Shown piece after piece: positions 17,716 to 26,539 of a stretch of DNA of 64,000 nt (positions within the stretch are counted from its first letter, which is position 1; each line of letters opens with the position of its first letter). A model generated the notes under the pieces. That model did not search any database. It was not told where the DNA came from and was given only the letters and a program-made list of their open reading frames with translations. The stretch spans positions 2,478,221-2,542,220 of the forward strand of contig NZ_HG966617.1 of NCBI RefSeq assembly GCF_000689395.1, given 5' to 3'. The translations under genes and the position numbers were made by a program. The DNA comes from Candidatus Phaeomarinobacter ectocarpi. GTDB lineage: Bacteria > Pseudomonadota > Alphaproteobacteria > CGMCC-115125.

Positions 17716-19830
17716 GTGTCATCTCCAGACGCCCCACCCCAACCAGACGTACCGACAGGCGGTATGCCGCGCCCGCGGCCACTGGGCCGATTGGGCATCG
17801 CCTTTGCTGTCACAGTTGCCGTTGCCCACCTCTGGGCAAACGCCTTTGCAACTCTGCCAGAGTTGCAGGCTGCCGGATTTCACTTTGGTCTGTTTGCCGT
17901 CCTGTGCGTGCTGCTGTTCCCAGCCAGTAAAACCCCATGGCTGCGGATCGCGATCGACGGCACCATAGCCACAGCAGCCATGGCCGCCGCCGTCTATCTG
18001 TATTTTGCTGAAGACGCATTGTATGAGCGCGGCGTCGAGCTCGTTGCGTCGGACTGGGTGGCTGCCAGCGTCGCGATCCTGATCGTTCTGGAGCTGGCAC
18101 GCCGTACGACCGGCTGGACCGTTCCCGTCCTCACCGCACTGGCCCTCACCTATGTGGTCGTCTGGGGTCCATTGGTGCCCGGCGCATTTTCGTTTGCGGG
18201 GCTGTCCTGGGAAACACTTTTGTTCCGCAGCTACTTTGGCACTGACGGGATGTTCGGCCCCATCGCCCGTATCTCGTGGACATTCGTGTTCATGTTCATC
18301 CTGCTGGGTGCGTTCCTTGTGCGCTCGGGCGCTGGCGACTTCATCCTGGCCCTTGCGCGCGCTGCAGCCGGGCGCATGACAGGCGGCCCCGGCATCGTTG
18401 CCATTCTGGGATCAGGGCTCATGGGGTCGATCACAGGCTCCGCCGTCGCCAACACAGTCTCGACGGGTGTCATCACGATCCCCCTGATGAAGCGCGCAGG
18501 CTTCCCGCCAAAATTTGCAGGCGGCGTTGAAGCAGCTGCGTCTACCGGCGGCCAGTTGATGCCCCCCGTCATGGGTGCCGGTGCTTTCGTCATGGCGTCG
18601 TTCACGCAGATTTCCTATCTCGAGATCATCGCGGTCTCGGTCCTGCCGGCGCTGCTCTATTTCTTCACCGTCGGCGTTTTCGTCCGCATCGAAGCAGCGC
18701 GCATAGGATTGACGCCGGACCCGGACGTAGAACCGCTTTGGCCGGTCATCCAAGCCGGTTGGCACTTCCTCCTGCCCATCGCGGCACTCGCGGGATTGCT
18801 CATCGCAGGTTTCACACCGGTCTATTCCGCCGCCATTGCCATCGTGGTCACCATTGCCGCCTCATGGCTCTCGCCCAATCCCATGCGCCTGCGTGACATC
18901 ATCGGCGCCGCCTCCGACGGTGCTGTCTCCATGGCGCCCACCGCCATGCTGCTCATTTGTGTCGGCCTCATCGTCAACGTTGTGGGCATGACCGGCGTCG
19001 GCAACACCTTCTCCCTCATGCTTTCAAGCTGGGCAGGCGGCAGCCTGCTGCTGACCATCATTCTGGTCGCCCTGGCCTCTCTGGTGCTGGGTATGGGTCT
19101 GCCGGTAACCGCCAGCTACATCGTGCTGGCCACCCTTTCGGCACCGGCAATCTACGGCCTGATGGTCGAAGCAGAACTCGTGACCACCCTGATGCAGGGC
19201 GCTTCAACCCCGGAACTCTCAGCCTACGCCATGCTGGTGGCACCAGAACTGGTCACAAGCATCGGCACCGCCATGAGCGAGGCAGACGCGCTGACCCTTC
19301 TCGCAGCATTGCCTGCCGACATCCGCAGCGGCCTTGCCGATGGCCTCATAGCACCAGCCCTGCTGACATCCATGCTGCTGGCAGCCCATCTGGTGATCTT
19401 CTGGCTCAGCCAGGATTCAAACGTGACACCGCCGGTGGCCCTGTGTGCCTTTGCGGCGGCCTCCATCGCCGGAACCCGCCCCATGGAAACGGGCTTTGCC
19501 GCCTGGAAAATTGCCAAGGGCCTGTATCTGGTGCCGCTCCTCTTCGTGTATCAGCCGCTGATTACCGGCACGGGTCTGGAGCCACTGGTGACAGCCCTCA
19601 TGGCCATCCCTGCTTTCACGGCCCTGGCTGCGGCCCTGCACGGCTACTTCGCCCAGCCGCTGTCACTCCCCCTTCGGATCCTTTTGGGCATCGCCGGGGC
19701 CGCCATCATCGCGCCCTGGGGAACGCTCTGGATGCATGCCGCCGTTGCAGCCGCTCTGGCCACCGCCCTGGGCATCCTGTGGCAGCGCCAGGCCAAAAAA
19801 CCCGCAAAAGAGCCAGTTTCAACCTCTTGA
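17716..19830 (+). CDS. TRAP transporter fused permease (4TM/12TM)
   Basis: A 704-residue inner-membrane protein in which the small (DctQ-like) and large (DctM-like) TRAP permease parts are one chain, as usual for TAXI systems. The first about 130 residues hold four predicted helices; the DctM part shows GSGLMGSITGSAVANTVSTGVITIPLMKRAGFPPKFAGGVEAAASTGGQLMPPVMGAGAF-type glycine-rich scoop segments and a second inverted half near LGMGLPVTASYIVLATL. The last helices are a C-terminal extension. It probably drives Na+- or H+-coupled import. The start shown is GTG with a weak ribosome site; ATG 17764 is an alternative. Its stop overlaps the -35 of the heat-shock promoter downstream. Confidence 0.92.
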   Translation: MSSPDAPPQPDVPTGGMPRPRPLGRLGIAFAVTVAVAHLWANAFATLPELQAAGFHFGLFAVLCVLLFPASKTPWLRIAIDGTIATAAMAAAVYLYFAEDALYERGVELVASDWVAASVAILIVLELARRTTGWTVPVLTALALTYVVVWGPLVPGAFSFAGLSWETLLFRSYFGTDGMFGPIARISWTFVFMFILLGAFLVRSGAGDFILALARAAAGRMTGGPGIVAILGSGLMGSITGSAVANTVSTGVITIPLMKRAGFPPKFAGGVEAAASTGGQLMPPVMGAGAFVMASFTQISYLEIIAVSVLPALLYFFTVGVFVRIEAARIGLTPDPDVEPLWPVIQAGWHFLLPIAALAGLLIAGFTPVYSAAIAIVVTIAASWLSPNPMRLRDIIGAASDGAVSMAPTAMLLICVGLIVNVVGMTGVGNTFSLMLSSWAGGSLLLTIILVALASLVLGMGLPVTASYIVLATLSAPAIYGLMVEAELVTTLMQGASTPELSAYAMLVAPELVTSIGTAMSEADALTLLAALPADIRSGLADGLIAPALLTSMLLAAHLVIFWLSQDSNVTPPVALCAFAAASIAGTRPMETGFAAWKIAKGLYLVPLLFVYQPLITGTGLEPLVTALMAIPAFTALAAALHGYFAQPLSLPLRILLGIAGAAIIAPWGTLWMHAAVAAALATALGILWQRQAKKPAKEPVSTS

Positions 19831-19857
19831 CGAGCCAATTTGCGCTTCCCAAATAAG
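19826..19857 (+). promoter_or_regulatory. Candidate RpoH-type heat-shock promoter
   Basis: CTTGAC at 19826-19831 and CCCAAATAAG at 19848-19857, with 16 bases between, resemble the alphaproteobacterial sigma32 pattern (CTTGA, then CCYATNT). Transcription would begin near 19860, exactly where the first hairpin of the thermometer-like leader starts. The -35 overlaps the stop codon of the TRAP permease. Confidence 0.5.
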
Positions 19858-19989
19858 CAGGGTGGACGCCGATGTCGGGTCCACGCTGCATGTCTCCTTC
19901 GCCAGCCGCGCCACATTCGGGCGGTTCTTTTGAAGCGACGCGCAGACAGCAGCTTGAAAACGCAAACCGCTCCTTGGAGGATTTGTCTT
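19857..19989 (+). promoter_or_regulatory. ROSE-like RNA thermometer in the hsp20 leader
   Basis: The leader folds by eye into a 5' hairpin (GCAG-GTGGAC, 19857-19867, with GTCCAC-CTGC, 19879-19889), a CCGC/GCGG hairpin (19906-19924), and a Shine-Dalgarno hairpin. In the last one CAAA (19963-19966) pairs with TTTG (19982-19985), C19968 with G19980, G19969 bulges, and CTC (19970-19972) pairs with GAG (19977-19979) around a CTTG loop. This hides GGAGGA of the ribosome site at 19976-19981. A weak SD helix with a bulged G and a UCCUUGGAGGA core is the ROSE hallmark upstream of alphaproteobacterial small heat-shock genes. Confidence 0.7.
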
Positions 19990-20457
19990 ATGCGTGCTTA
20001 TGATTTTTCACCCCTTTACCGCAGCGCCATCGGCTTTGACCGTCTTGCAGGAATGCTGGATTCCGCCAGCCGCCTCGACGCCCAGGCCCCGTCCTATCCA
20101 CCGTTCAACGTGGAGCGGGTCGATGAAAACGACACCCGCGTGACCATGGCCGTTGCAGGCTTTACCGAAGACGAGCTTGAAATCGAAGTGAAGGACCAGA
20201 CCCTCACGATTTCCGGCAAAAAGTCTGAGGAATCCGACGATCGCACCTATCTGCATCGCGGCATCGCGGCCCGCAATTTCGAGCGTCGCTTCCAGCTTGC
20301 AGACCATGTGCAGGTGACAGGCGCCAAGCTTGAAAACGGGCTTCTTCATGTGGATACCCGCCGGGAAATCCCCGAGGCCCTGAAGCCGCGGACGATTTCC
20401 ATTCAGGCCGCCAATTCTGATGGTCAAAAGACCATTGAGGGCTCACAGGCCGCCTAA
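19990..20457 (+). CDS. Small heat-shock protein Hsp20 (IbpA-like)
   Basis: A 155-residue alpha-crystallin-domain holdase that binds unfolding proteins in the cytoplasm. The start MRAYDFSPLYRSAIGFDRLAGMLD is typical of the IbpA-like class A proteins; the crystallin domain spans about residues 37-130 (YPPFNVERVDENDTRVTMAVAGF, ... NFERRFQLADHVQVTGAKLENGLLHVDTRRE), ahead of the IPEALKPRTISI C-terminal region bearing the oligomerisation IxI motif. ATG 19990 is set by GGAGGA eight bases ahead; upstream readings are rejected. The leader suggests heat induction through RpoH and RNA melting. A terminator follows. Confidence 0.95.
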   Translation: MRAYDFSPLYRSAIGFDRLAGMLDSASRLDAQAPSYPPFNVERVDENDTRVTMAVAGFTEDELEIEVKDQTLTISGKKSEESDDRTYLHRGIAARNFERRFQLADHVQVTGAKLENGLLHVDTRREIPEALKPRTISIQAANSDGQKTIEGSQAA

Positions 20458-20475
20458 CAGGCATCGCCAATCTGC

Positions 20476-20518
20476 GGGCGCAGTCTTCCCCTGTTTTGCA
20501 GTGCGGAAGATTGCGCCC
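20476..20518 (+). terminator. Terminator after hsp20
   Basis: GGGCGCAGTCTTCC (20476-20489) pairs with GGAAGATTGCGCCC (20505-20518) over 14 bp with one G-U pair, and is followed by TTATGTTTTG. Confidence 0.8.
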
Positions 20519-20690
20519 TTATGTTTTGAAAAGACGCATATAGCGACCCGAAACGGCCATATATGTCGCACCGCAGCATTCGGGCTGGACTCCGCCGACC
20601 GTGAGCGCAAAACTCTCACGACAAATTTGCGACACAGATTTGCACCACCGAACAGCGACGTCCCAAACCGCAACCGCCCAAGGACATCCC

Positions 20691-21773
20691 ATGGCCAGCT
20701 GGCAAAGCAAACTCACCAGCCTGTTTCTTCGCGCCGCCGTGAAGCGGAAGATCAACCCGCACGCCAACCCGGCGGATGCCCGCGCGCGCGTGGACCGCAT
20801 GGCGGCCCGATTCTCCAAAAATCAGGACTGGATCAAAGTCACCCCGGTATCCGCCAATGGCGTGCCGGGGGAGTGGGTGGAAGTCCCCGAGGATGCGCCG
20901 CAGGATTTGAGCGCCCTCGAAAACATGCCCGGCAACCTCGTCCAGTCCGACCCGGAAATATCCGCAACGCCTGATAGCAATCCTGGCTCGGGAAAAGTTC
21001 TTCTCTACCTGCATGGCGGCGGATACATCGTCTGCAGTCCGGCAACCCATCGCCTGATGGTTGCGCGCATCTGCCGCGAAGCAGGCCTCAAGGCCTTGCT
21101 GATTGATTATCGTCTGGCCCCGGAGCATCCGTTCCCGGCAGCTGTGGAAGATGCCGAAGCCGCCTATCGCTGGCTGCTCGCCGCCGGCCACAAGCCGGAA
21201 GACATCGTCGTCGCCGGTGACAGTGCGGGCGGGGGCCTGACCATGTCGCTGCTTTTGACATTGCGCGAAGAGAACATGCCCATGCCCGCCGCAGCAGCGC
21301 TGCTGTCCCCATGGACAGATCTGGCGCTGACCGGCTGGACCATGCTGACCCACGCCCGCCGGGACCCGATGCTGCGGCTTGATTCAGCTTCCCTGGCGGT
21401 CCGGCATTACATGCAGGACACATCGCCAACCCACCCGATTGCATCGTCGATCTATGCAGACCTTACAGGCCTGCCGCCGCTTTATGTGCAGGTGGGAGAA
21501 AACGAAATTCTGCTGGATGATTCACGCCGTCTGGTAAGCCGCGCGCAGGCTCATGGTGTGGAATCCAGCCTGGAGATCTGGCCCGGCATGCCGCATGTGT
21601 TCCAGGCGTTTCCGCAGGTGCCTGAATCCAAACGCGCCATTGAAGGTATCGGCACCTTCCTCAAGGCGCAGGTCAATCGCAGCGCAAGTGCACCGGCCTC
21701 GACATCGCCCTCCACGTCACCCGCGACTTCACCTGCCGCAGCGCAGGAAGCATCGGTCGAAGCGGCTGAATAG
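20691..21773 (+). CDS. Alpha/beta hydrolase, hormone-sensitive lipase (HSL) family
   Basis: A 360-residue esterase/lipase of the HSL group. The oxyanion motif LYLHGGGYIVCS lies around residue 105, the nucleophile elbow VAGDSAGGGLTM around 180, the acid in QVGENEILLDDS and the His in GMPHVFQAF. The first 70 residues form the cap, and the last about 40 are a Ser/Thr/Ala/Pro tail of low complexity. ATG 20691 follows AAGGA; an upstream ATG at 20601 has no such site. There is no signal peptide. It converges with the Hpt gene. The substrate is probably a short to medium acyl ester. Confidence 0.88.
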   Translation: MASWQSKLTSLFLRAAVKRKINPHANPADARARVDRMAARFSKNQDWIKVTPVSANGVPGEWVEVPEDAPQDLSALENMPGNLVQSDPEISATPDSNPGSGKVLLYLHGGGYIVCSPATHRLMVARICREAGLKALLIDYRLAPEHPFPAAVEDAEAAYRWLLAAGHKPEDIVVAGDSAGGGLTMSLLLTLREENMPMPAAAALLSPWTDLALTGWTMLTHARRDPMLRLDSASLAVRHYMQDTSPTHPIASSIYADLTGLPPLYVQVGENEILLDDSRRLVSRAQAHGVESSLEIWPGMPHVFQAFPQVPESKRAIEGIGTFLKAQVNRSASAPASTSPSTSPATSPAAAQEASVEAAE

Positions 21774-21791
21774 AGTTAGATCGGTCGGGGA

Positions 21792-22250
21792 CTAGGCGTC
21801 CGGCAATTGGCGGATCAGCGCCAGCGCTGCATTGTCGGTGTCCGCACTGACGCCCTCTGCTGCCATACGACTGAGAATATCAACGGCCTGTTTGAGCTGA
21901 TCGATCAGCTGCATGCTGGCGCTGTGCTGTCCGCGCACGCACTCACACAGCGGGTCGCACAGGGCTGTGGCTAGTTCATATCCAAACGAGGCCGCCTGCC
22001 CCTTGATGTCATGCAGCACGCCGAAACAGTCTATGCACGCCGTCGCGTGCTCATCTGTACCCGGAGCATGCAGGTCGAGCCGCGCAATGGCGCCCGTCAG
22101 CAGGCCAATGTCCTGCAGCAGCATTTCAGGATAGTCGCTCGCCATGTCGCCAACAGCGGCTTCTGCCGCGGCAATGGCTGCCATCAGCTCGTCATCAAGC
22201 TCAAGATCATCTTCAGCCGGTACAGGCTGGCCATCTGGAGTCGTAGTCAT
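21792..22250 (-). CDS. Hpt (histidine phosphotransfer) domain protein
   Basis: A 152-residue mostly helical protein. FGVLHDIKGQAASFGYELAT contains the Hpt pattern with phospho-accepting His at about residue 80 followed by the KG pair and an amphipathic helix. Such proteins carry phosphate between a hybrid kinase and a response regulator, or act as an inhibitory domain. No kinase or regulator gene is in the window, so its partners lie elsewhere. It sits downstream of tamA-tamB on the same strand, 116 bases after the tamB stop. The fold call rests on the single motif and helix pattern. Confidence 0.65.
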   Translation of the reverse strand: MTTTPDGQPVPAEDDLELDDELMAAIAAAEAAVGDMASDYPEMLLQDIGLLTGAIARLDLHAPGTDEHATACIDCFGVLHDIKGQAASFGYELATALCDPLCECVRGQHSASMQLIDQLKQAVDILSRMAAEGVSADTDNAALALIRQLPDA

Positions 22251-22366
22251 GCAGGCACCCGGTCAAATGCGGATTGGTATCCGTCTCTAGCGGGCAAGTC
22301 TAAAAGCGCAGACCTTAACTCGGCGATAATGGAGCCAACCCGGCAGAAATCCGCCTGGAAAACCGC

Positions 22367-25300
22367 CTAATAGTCCCGTTCCCAGGTCACCCCGACACCG
22401 GTATCCCCGGTCGTGCCGACACCACTTTCAATGGAAACTTCGTCGGTGAGTTCAACCTCGACACTCACCTCGCCCGACCCGGCTTCAAGTCCCTGGCTCA
22501 CACCCACATACACGCCGTCGCGCACATAGGACCCCACCTCAACACCGTCATCGCCCACGGACAGAACATCCACGCCCAGGGCGCGCCGCATGGTTTCCAG
22601 CACACCGCTTCCGCTCGATGCACCTGACAGGGTGGCCGCAGCATTGGCCAGCTGCACGGCCTGGATCGCTGACAACTGCCCGGTGCTGGTGCCAAACAGA
22701 ATCCGCGCCAGAATTTCTTCCTGTGGCAGCAGCGGCTCGGATGTCACAACAAGCGTGGGGTCCGACGACAGCCCGGTAAGCGACACAATGGCCGTGAAGC
22801 CGTCATCCTCATAAACCGCCTTCACATCAAGATAGGGGTCAATGTCCCGCCCCCCTGTGAACTCGATGCGTCCGCCGGACAGATCAAACGTCTGGCCGAG
22901 AAAATCAAACGTGCCCCGCTCGACCTGAAACCCACCGCGTAACTCCGGTGCCGTCACAGCACCCGCAACCGCAAGCCTGCCGGACCATTCAGATTCAAGC
23001 CCGCGCCCGCGCACGAACGCGGAATTGGGCACAGCCACATTCAAGGCCAGCTCAATCGGCGCATCGTCGTTGGAGGCGTTCTGGTCAACCTCAGGATCAA
23101 TGGGCTCGCCATCCGCCGAAACGCGGGTGACATCAATGGTTTCCACATCTGACGCCAGCTGGTCAGGAATACGCGCCTCAAGCCGTTCTACGGTGACATC
23201 GCCGCCGATTGTCAGCGGCTCCACAGCACCCTCCACCCCGCGTGCCCAGCGAACCTTGATATCGCCGCTCGCCAGAGCCGTCAGGTCATCTCGCCCCAGC
23301 GCCCGGAAGGATGTCATATCCAGATCAACCCGCAGACGGTCCGTTGCTGTGTCCCGCAGGTCGAAGGACCCCTCTCCAGCCAGGGTACCCGTCGACCCGT
23401 CGCGCGCGAAAACAGTCACATCCGCTTCGCCCCCTTGCGTCTCAAGGGAGACATTCAAAGGCGAAAGCACGACTCCGGTCTCAAACCCTTCATACAGACC
23501 GCCCTCCATGCGCGCGGTCCCGGTGATGTCCATGTCGGCAAACGGTCCCTGTGCCGTCATGTCCAGTTTCAGCAAGCCTGCCATCAAGTGGCCATCCACC
23601 GGCATCAACGGCCAGACGGCCCCAACATCCAGCGTGCCGTTCAACCGCGCCTCAAGCTGCGCCTTGGGAGCGACATAGGGCGTGCCGCCGCGTGCCGTCA
23701 CCGGCAGCGATGCTGTTGCAATCAGATCTTCCGTACCCGGCATATCAGCAGTGAGCCGCGCTGTGGCCAAACGCCCATCCCAGTCTGCGTTCAGTGTGAA
23801 CTCGGGAATCTCCGACACATCCGCTCCCACCAAGGACGACAGCGTCACCGGTGCAATCGTGATATCTGCCTTGCCATTACCGGTGCGCCCCTGGCCGGCA
23901 ATCGTCACATCACCGCTGAGCGTGCCACCCGCTTCCGTGGTCTGTCCCGTGAGCGCAATCAACAGACCAAGGGGCACGTTTTGCGCCCGTGCTGTGGCTG
24001 ACAACGCGCCTGGGCGTTGCATCACATCCACAGCCACACGACCATTGCCCAGCGCCAGTGCCAGATCTTCTACCCGCAACTGACCGTTCAATGGCACATT
24101 TACTGGCGCCTCCAGCGCAACAGGCGTCCGCGCAACAATGCCTTTGAGGGAGGACAGCGTGACCGCGGGCTGGGTGCCGTCATACACCGCCTCTGCCGTC
24201 AGCGTGCCGATGCCCTTTTGATCATCAAAAGTCGAAATGCCATCCAGCGTGGCCGCAACACCAAGCCGATCGACCCTGCCGGACACATCCACCACACCGC
24301 TGGCCGCCGATAGATTGCCGGCCGCAAGACGTTGAAGGGTCACTTTGGCGGACACACCTCCTTCCGGCGCCAGCGCGGCCCTCAGGCGCAGCAATTGCGC
24401 TTCAACACCTGCGGCATTCACTTGCCGCAGGGTCACGACCGCTGACATCTGGTTTCCCCGATCACCCGGCGTGCTGTTCAGTGTGAAAGTTCCTGACCCA
24501 CCAAGCGGCGTTCCAGCCACGCGCCCCAAGGGCCCAAGAGATTTTATCGCGCCGTCAAGATCAGCCGTAATCTCGCCGCCCGCCTGAAGAGACGCTGTAC
24601 CCGTCACAGTCATGCCCAGCAACGCCGCAGTGATGTCCTCAATAACCGTGGCACCATCCACCGACGCCAGCGTTGCAGCCACACTGGCGTTGGACCCGGC
24701 GAGCTTGCCCTCAAACGTCACCGGGCCGGTGACGGTCGTAGTGCCCTGTGGAAGTGACGAGACGAGCAAGTCAGCCTGCCCCACGCCATCTGCCGCAACA
24801 CCCGACACCTGTGCCTCACGCAGCTCAAGCGCAACATCCATGGACAGTTGGTCCGTCGGGCCAGCAAGCGTGGCGGATAAACTCGCTGCGCCTGCAAGTG
24901 GCGTGTCCGCGAGTTTGGAAAAACGCGACAGGTCCTGCGTGGAGAAATTCGTTTCCAGACCAAGTCGGTCAGCCGAAGCTGTCCCCCGCACATCGAGGGC
25001 AAACAGGCCAGAGGCTGGCGCAAGTGACAGCGCGTCAATGCGCGTGCCGTCGCCCGGCGAGGCGGCAGCAAACCGGCCATCAACAATCAACGACGCCCCA
25101 ATGGCCTGAACCAGACCATCGACAGGCAATCGAACGGGCATGAACTCGGCGGTCAGATCGCCGTCCATGCGCCCGTCGAACCAGAATGTGTCTATGTCGG
25201 CGCGCGCCGTCAGCGCCCCTGCAGCATCCACATCCCCAAGCGCGGCCCACGGGGCAATGTCCTGCGTCGTGAGGCGCGCCAGACCGGACGCACGCCCCGC

Positions 25301-26539
25301 ATCCAGGTCAAGCTGACCCTCAAAGGACGCCGCAAGCCCGTCCGCCTCCACCGTGAGGGCCGCAATGTCTATCTGCGTCATGCTCGCATCCGCTGCCGCA
25401 TCCCCAACCACACGGATGATGTCGGGAAGCTGCACACCGGCGAGCGCCGAAATATTGACCGCATCACCTGCCAGAGTGAGCCGCGGCGCATCCAGCGGAT
25501 CGGTCAACGTCGCCTTCCCGGCAAAGCTGGCGTCGCCAGCCACAACACGCAGATTGTCAGTGGCATAGACGTCGTCTTCATCCCCGGTCACCGCAGCCGT
25601 GACCTCAAGCTTAGGCGGCAGGTCCTGCAACGCTGAGCCGGGGGTGAAGGACAACGCAACATCCACCGCCTCGCCGGGACGTCTGTCTCCAAGCACGGTC
25701 AGGTCGAGCGTACCCATGCGTCCCACCTGTGCTGCAAGGCGTCCATCCCAGGCCTCAACCGGCCCCGACGCGGTCGCCCGGGCGGTCACCTGGGCGAGAT
25801 CATCATTGTCCGTGATGGAGGCAATCAGGCCGGGAGCGCCAGCAGCGCCATCCGTCAGCGTCAGATCAAGATCAAAGCGCTGTGCTGCCGGTGCAATGTC
25901 GGCGGTGACCGCCAGATCAAAATTGCCGCCGTCGGTGCGCATCACCTTGAGGTCCGTCTGCGCATTGCCGTCCGCCAACACCAGATGACCGCGCATCATC
26001 AAGGCGACAGGTTCATCCCCGGCGATGCCTGCCGCCAGCGTCAGCTCGGGCACATCAATCGCATCGATCTGCACATCCACCGGCAGGCTTGGGATCAACG
26101 GCCCCGGCGGCTCATCCGTTTCATCCTCGCCTTGTGGCAGGGCGAGCACATCAATGCGGGCCACCTGAAAATTGCGCACATGTGCCGTGCCGCTCAGCAG
26201 CGCCCATGGGGACCAGGACACGTCCACATCATGGGCTTCTAAAACCAGCAGGCCGCCATCGCGCACGGCCAGCTTTTCAATACCAAGCTGCACCGGCCAG
26301 ATGCCGTCATACCCGTCAATCTCGATGGTCAGCCCGTCACCTTCGCCAAGCAGCGCTATCACCCGCGCGCCGATGGCTTCGCGAACCGGCGTGATCTGCA
26401 GCACGACGAACGCCACCAGCGCCACGACGACAGCCAGTGCCACAAGCGACCCCGCGCCGATGAGCCCGAAGCGCAGCAGCTTCGCCCCCAAAGCGCGCAC
26501 CCGCACCCAGTCCACATCATCAAGAAAGGACGGCATCAA
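22367..26539 (-). CDS. tamB: Translocation and assembly module inner-membrane subunit TamB
   Basis: A 1390-residue AsmA-like protein that spans the periplasm as a long beta-taco groove and works with TamA in outer-membrane biogenesis and lipid transport. One N-terminal helix (about residues 22-55, FGLIGAGSLVALAVVVALVAFVVL) anchors it in the inner membrane; the middle is repetitive beta-rich sequence; the C-terminal DUF490 domain is clear, with FDLSGGRIEFTGGRDIDPYLDVKA and LPQEEILARILFGTSTGQLSAIQAVQLA, ending in beta strands with aromatic residues. Its start overlaps the tamA stop (ATGA). Length is normal for alphaproteobacterial TamB. Confidence 0.95.
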   Translation of the reverse strand: MMPSFLDDVDWVRVRALGAKLLRFGLIGAGSLVALAVVVALVAFVVLQITPVREAIGARVIALLGEGDGLTIEIDGYDGIWPVQLGIEKLAVRDGGLLVLEAHDVDVSWSPWALLSGTAHVRNFQVARIDVLALPQGEDETDEPPGPLIPSLPVDVQIDAIDVPELTLAAGIAGDEPVALMMRGHLVLADGNAQTDLKVMRTDGGNFDLAVTADIAPAAQRFDLDLTLTDGAAGAPGLIASITDNDDLAQVTARATASGPVEAWDGRLAAQVGRMGTLDLTVLGDRRPGEAVDVALSFTPGSALQDLPPKLEVTAAVTGDEDDVYATDNLRVVAGDASFAGKATLTDPLDAPRLTLAGDAVNISALAGVQLPDIIRVVGDAAADASMTQIDIAALTVEADGLAASFEGQLDLDAGRASGLARLTTQDIAPWAALGDVDAAGALTARADIDTFWFDGRMDGDLTAEFMPVRLPVDGLVQAIGASLIVDGRFAAASPGDGTRIDALSLAPASGLFALDVRGTASADRLGLETNFSTQDLSRFSKLADTPLAGAASLSATLAGPTDQLSMDVALELREAQVSGVAADGVGQADLLVSSLPQGTTTVTGPVTFEGKLAGSNASVAATLASVDGATVIEDITAALLGMTVTGTASLQAGGEITADLDGAIKSLGPLGRVAGTPLGGSGTFTLNSTPGDRGNQMSAVVTLRQVNAAGVEAQLLRLRAALAPEGGVSAKVTLQRLAAGNLSAASGVVDVSGRVDRLGVAATLDGISTFDDQKGIGTLTAEAVYDGTQPAVTLSSLKGIVARTPVALEAPVNVPLNGQLRVEDLALALGNGRVAVDVMQRPGALSATARAQNVPLGLLIALTGQTTEAGGTLSGDVTIAGQGRTGNGKADITIAPVTLSSLVGADVSEIPEFTLNADWDGRLATARLTADMPGTEDLIATASLPVTARGGTPYVAPKAQLEARLNGTLDVGAVWPLMPVDGHLMAGLLKLDMTAQGPFADMDITGTARMEGGLYEGFETGVVLSPLNVSLETQGGEADVTVFARDGSTGTLAGEGSFDLRDTATDRLRVDLDMTSFRALGRDDLTALASGDIKVRWARGVEGAVEPLTIGGDVTVERLEARIPDQLASDVETIDVTRVSADGEPIDPEVDQNASNDDAPIELALNVAVPNSAFVRGRGLESEWSGRLAVAGAVTAPELRGGFQVERGTFDFLGQTFDLSGGRIEFTGGRDIDPYLDVKAVYEDDGFTAIVSLTGLSSDPTLVVTSEPLLPQEEILARILFGTSTGQLSAIQAVQLANAAATLSGASSGSGVLETMRRALGVDVLSVGDDGVEVGSYVRDGVYVGVSQGLEAGSGEVSVEVELTDEVSIESGVGTTGDTGVGVTWERDY

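Noticed and set aside
20601-20690. Upstream extension of the HSL hydrolase
   Set aside because: The added residues are unlike the family N-terminus and no ribosome site precedes the ATG, whereas ATG 20691 has AAGGA.
22367-26539. TamB considered as a repetitive adhesin
   Set aside because: The C-terminal DUF490 motif and coupling to TamA identify it; repetition is normal for its beta-taco fold.
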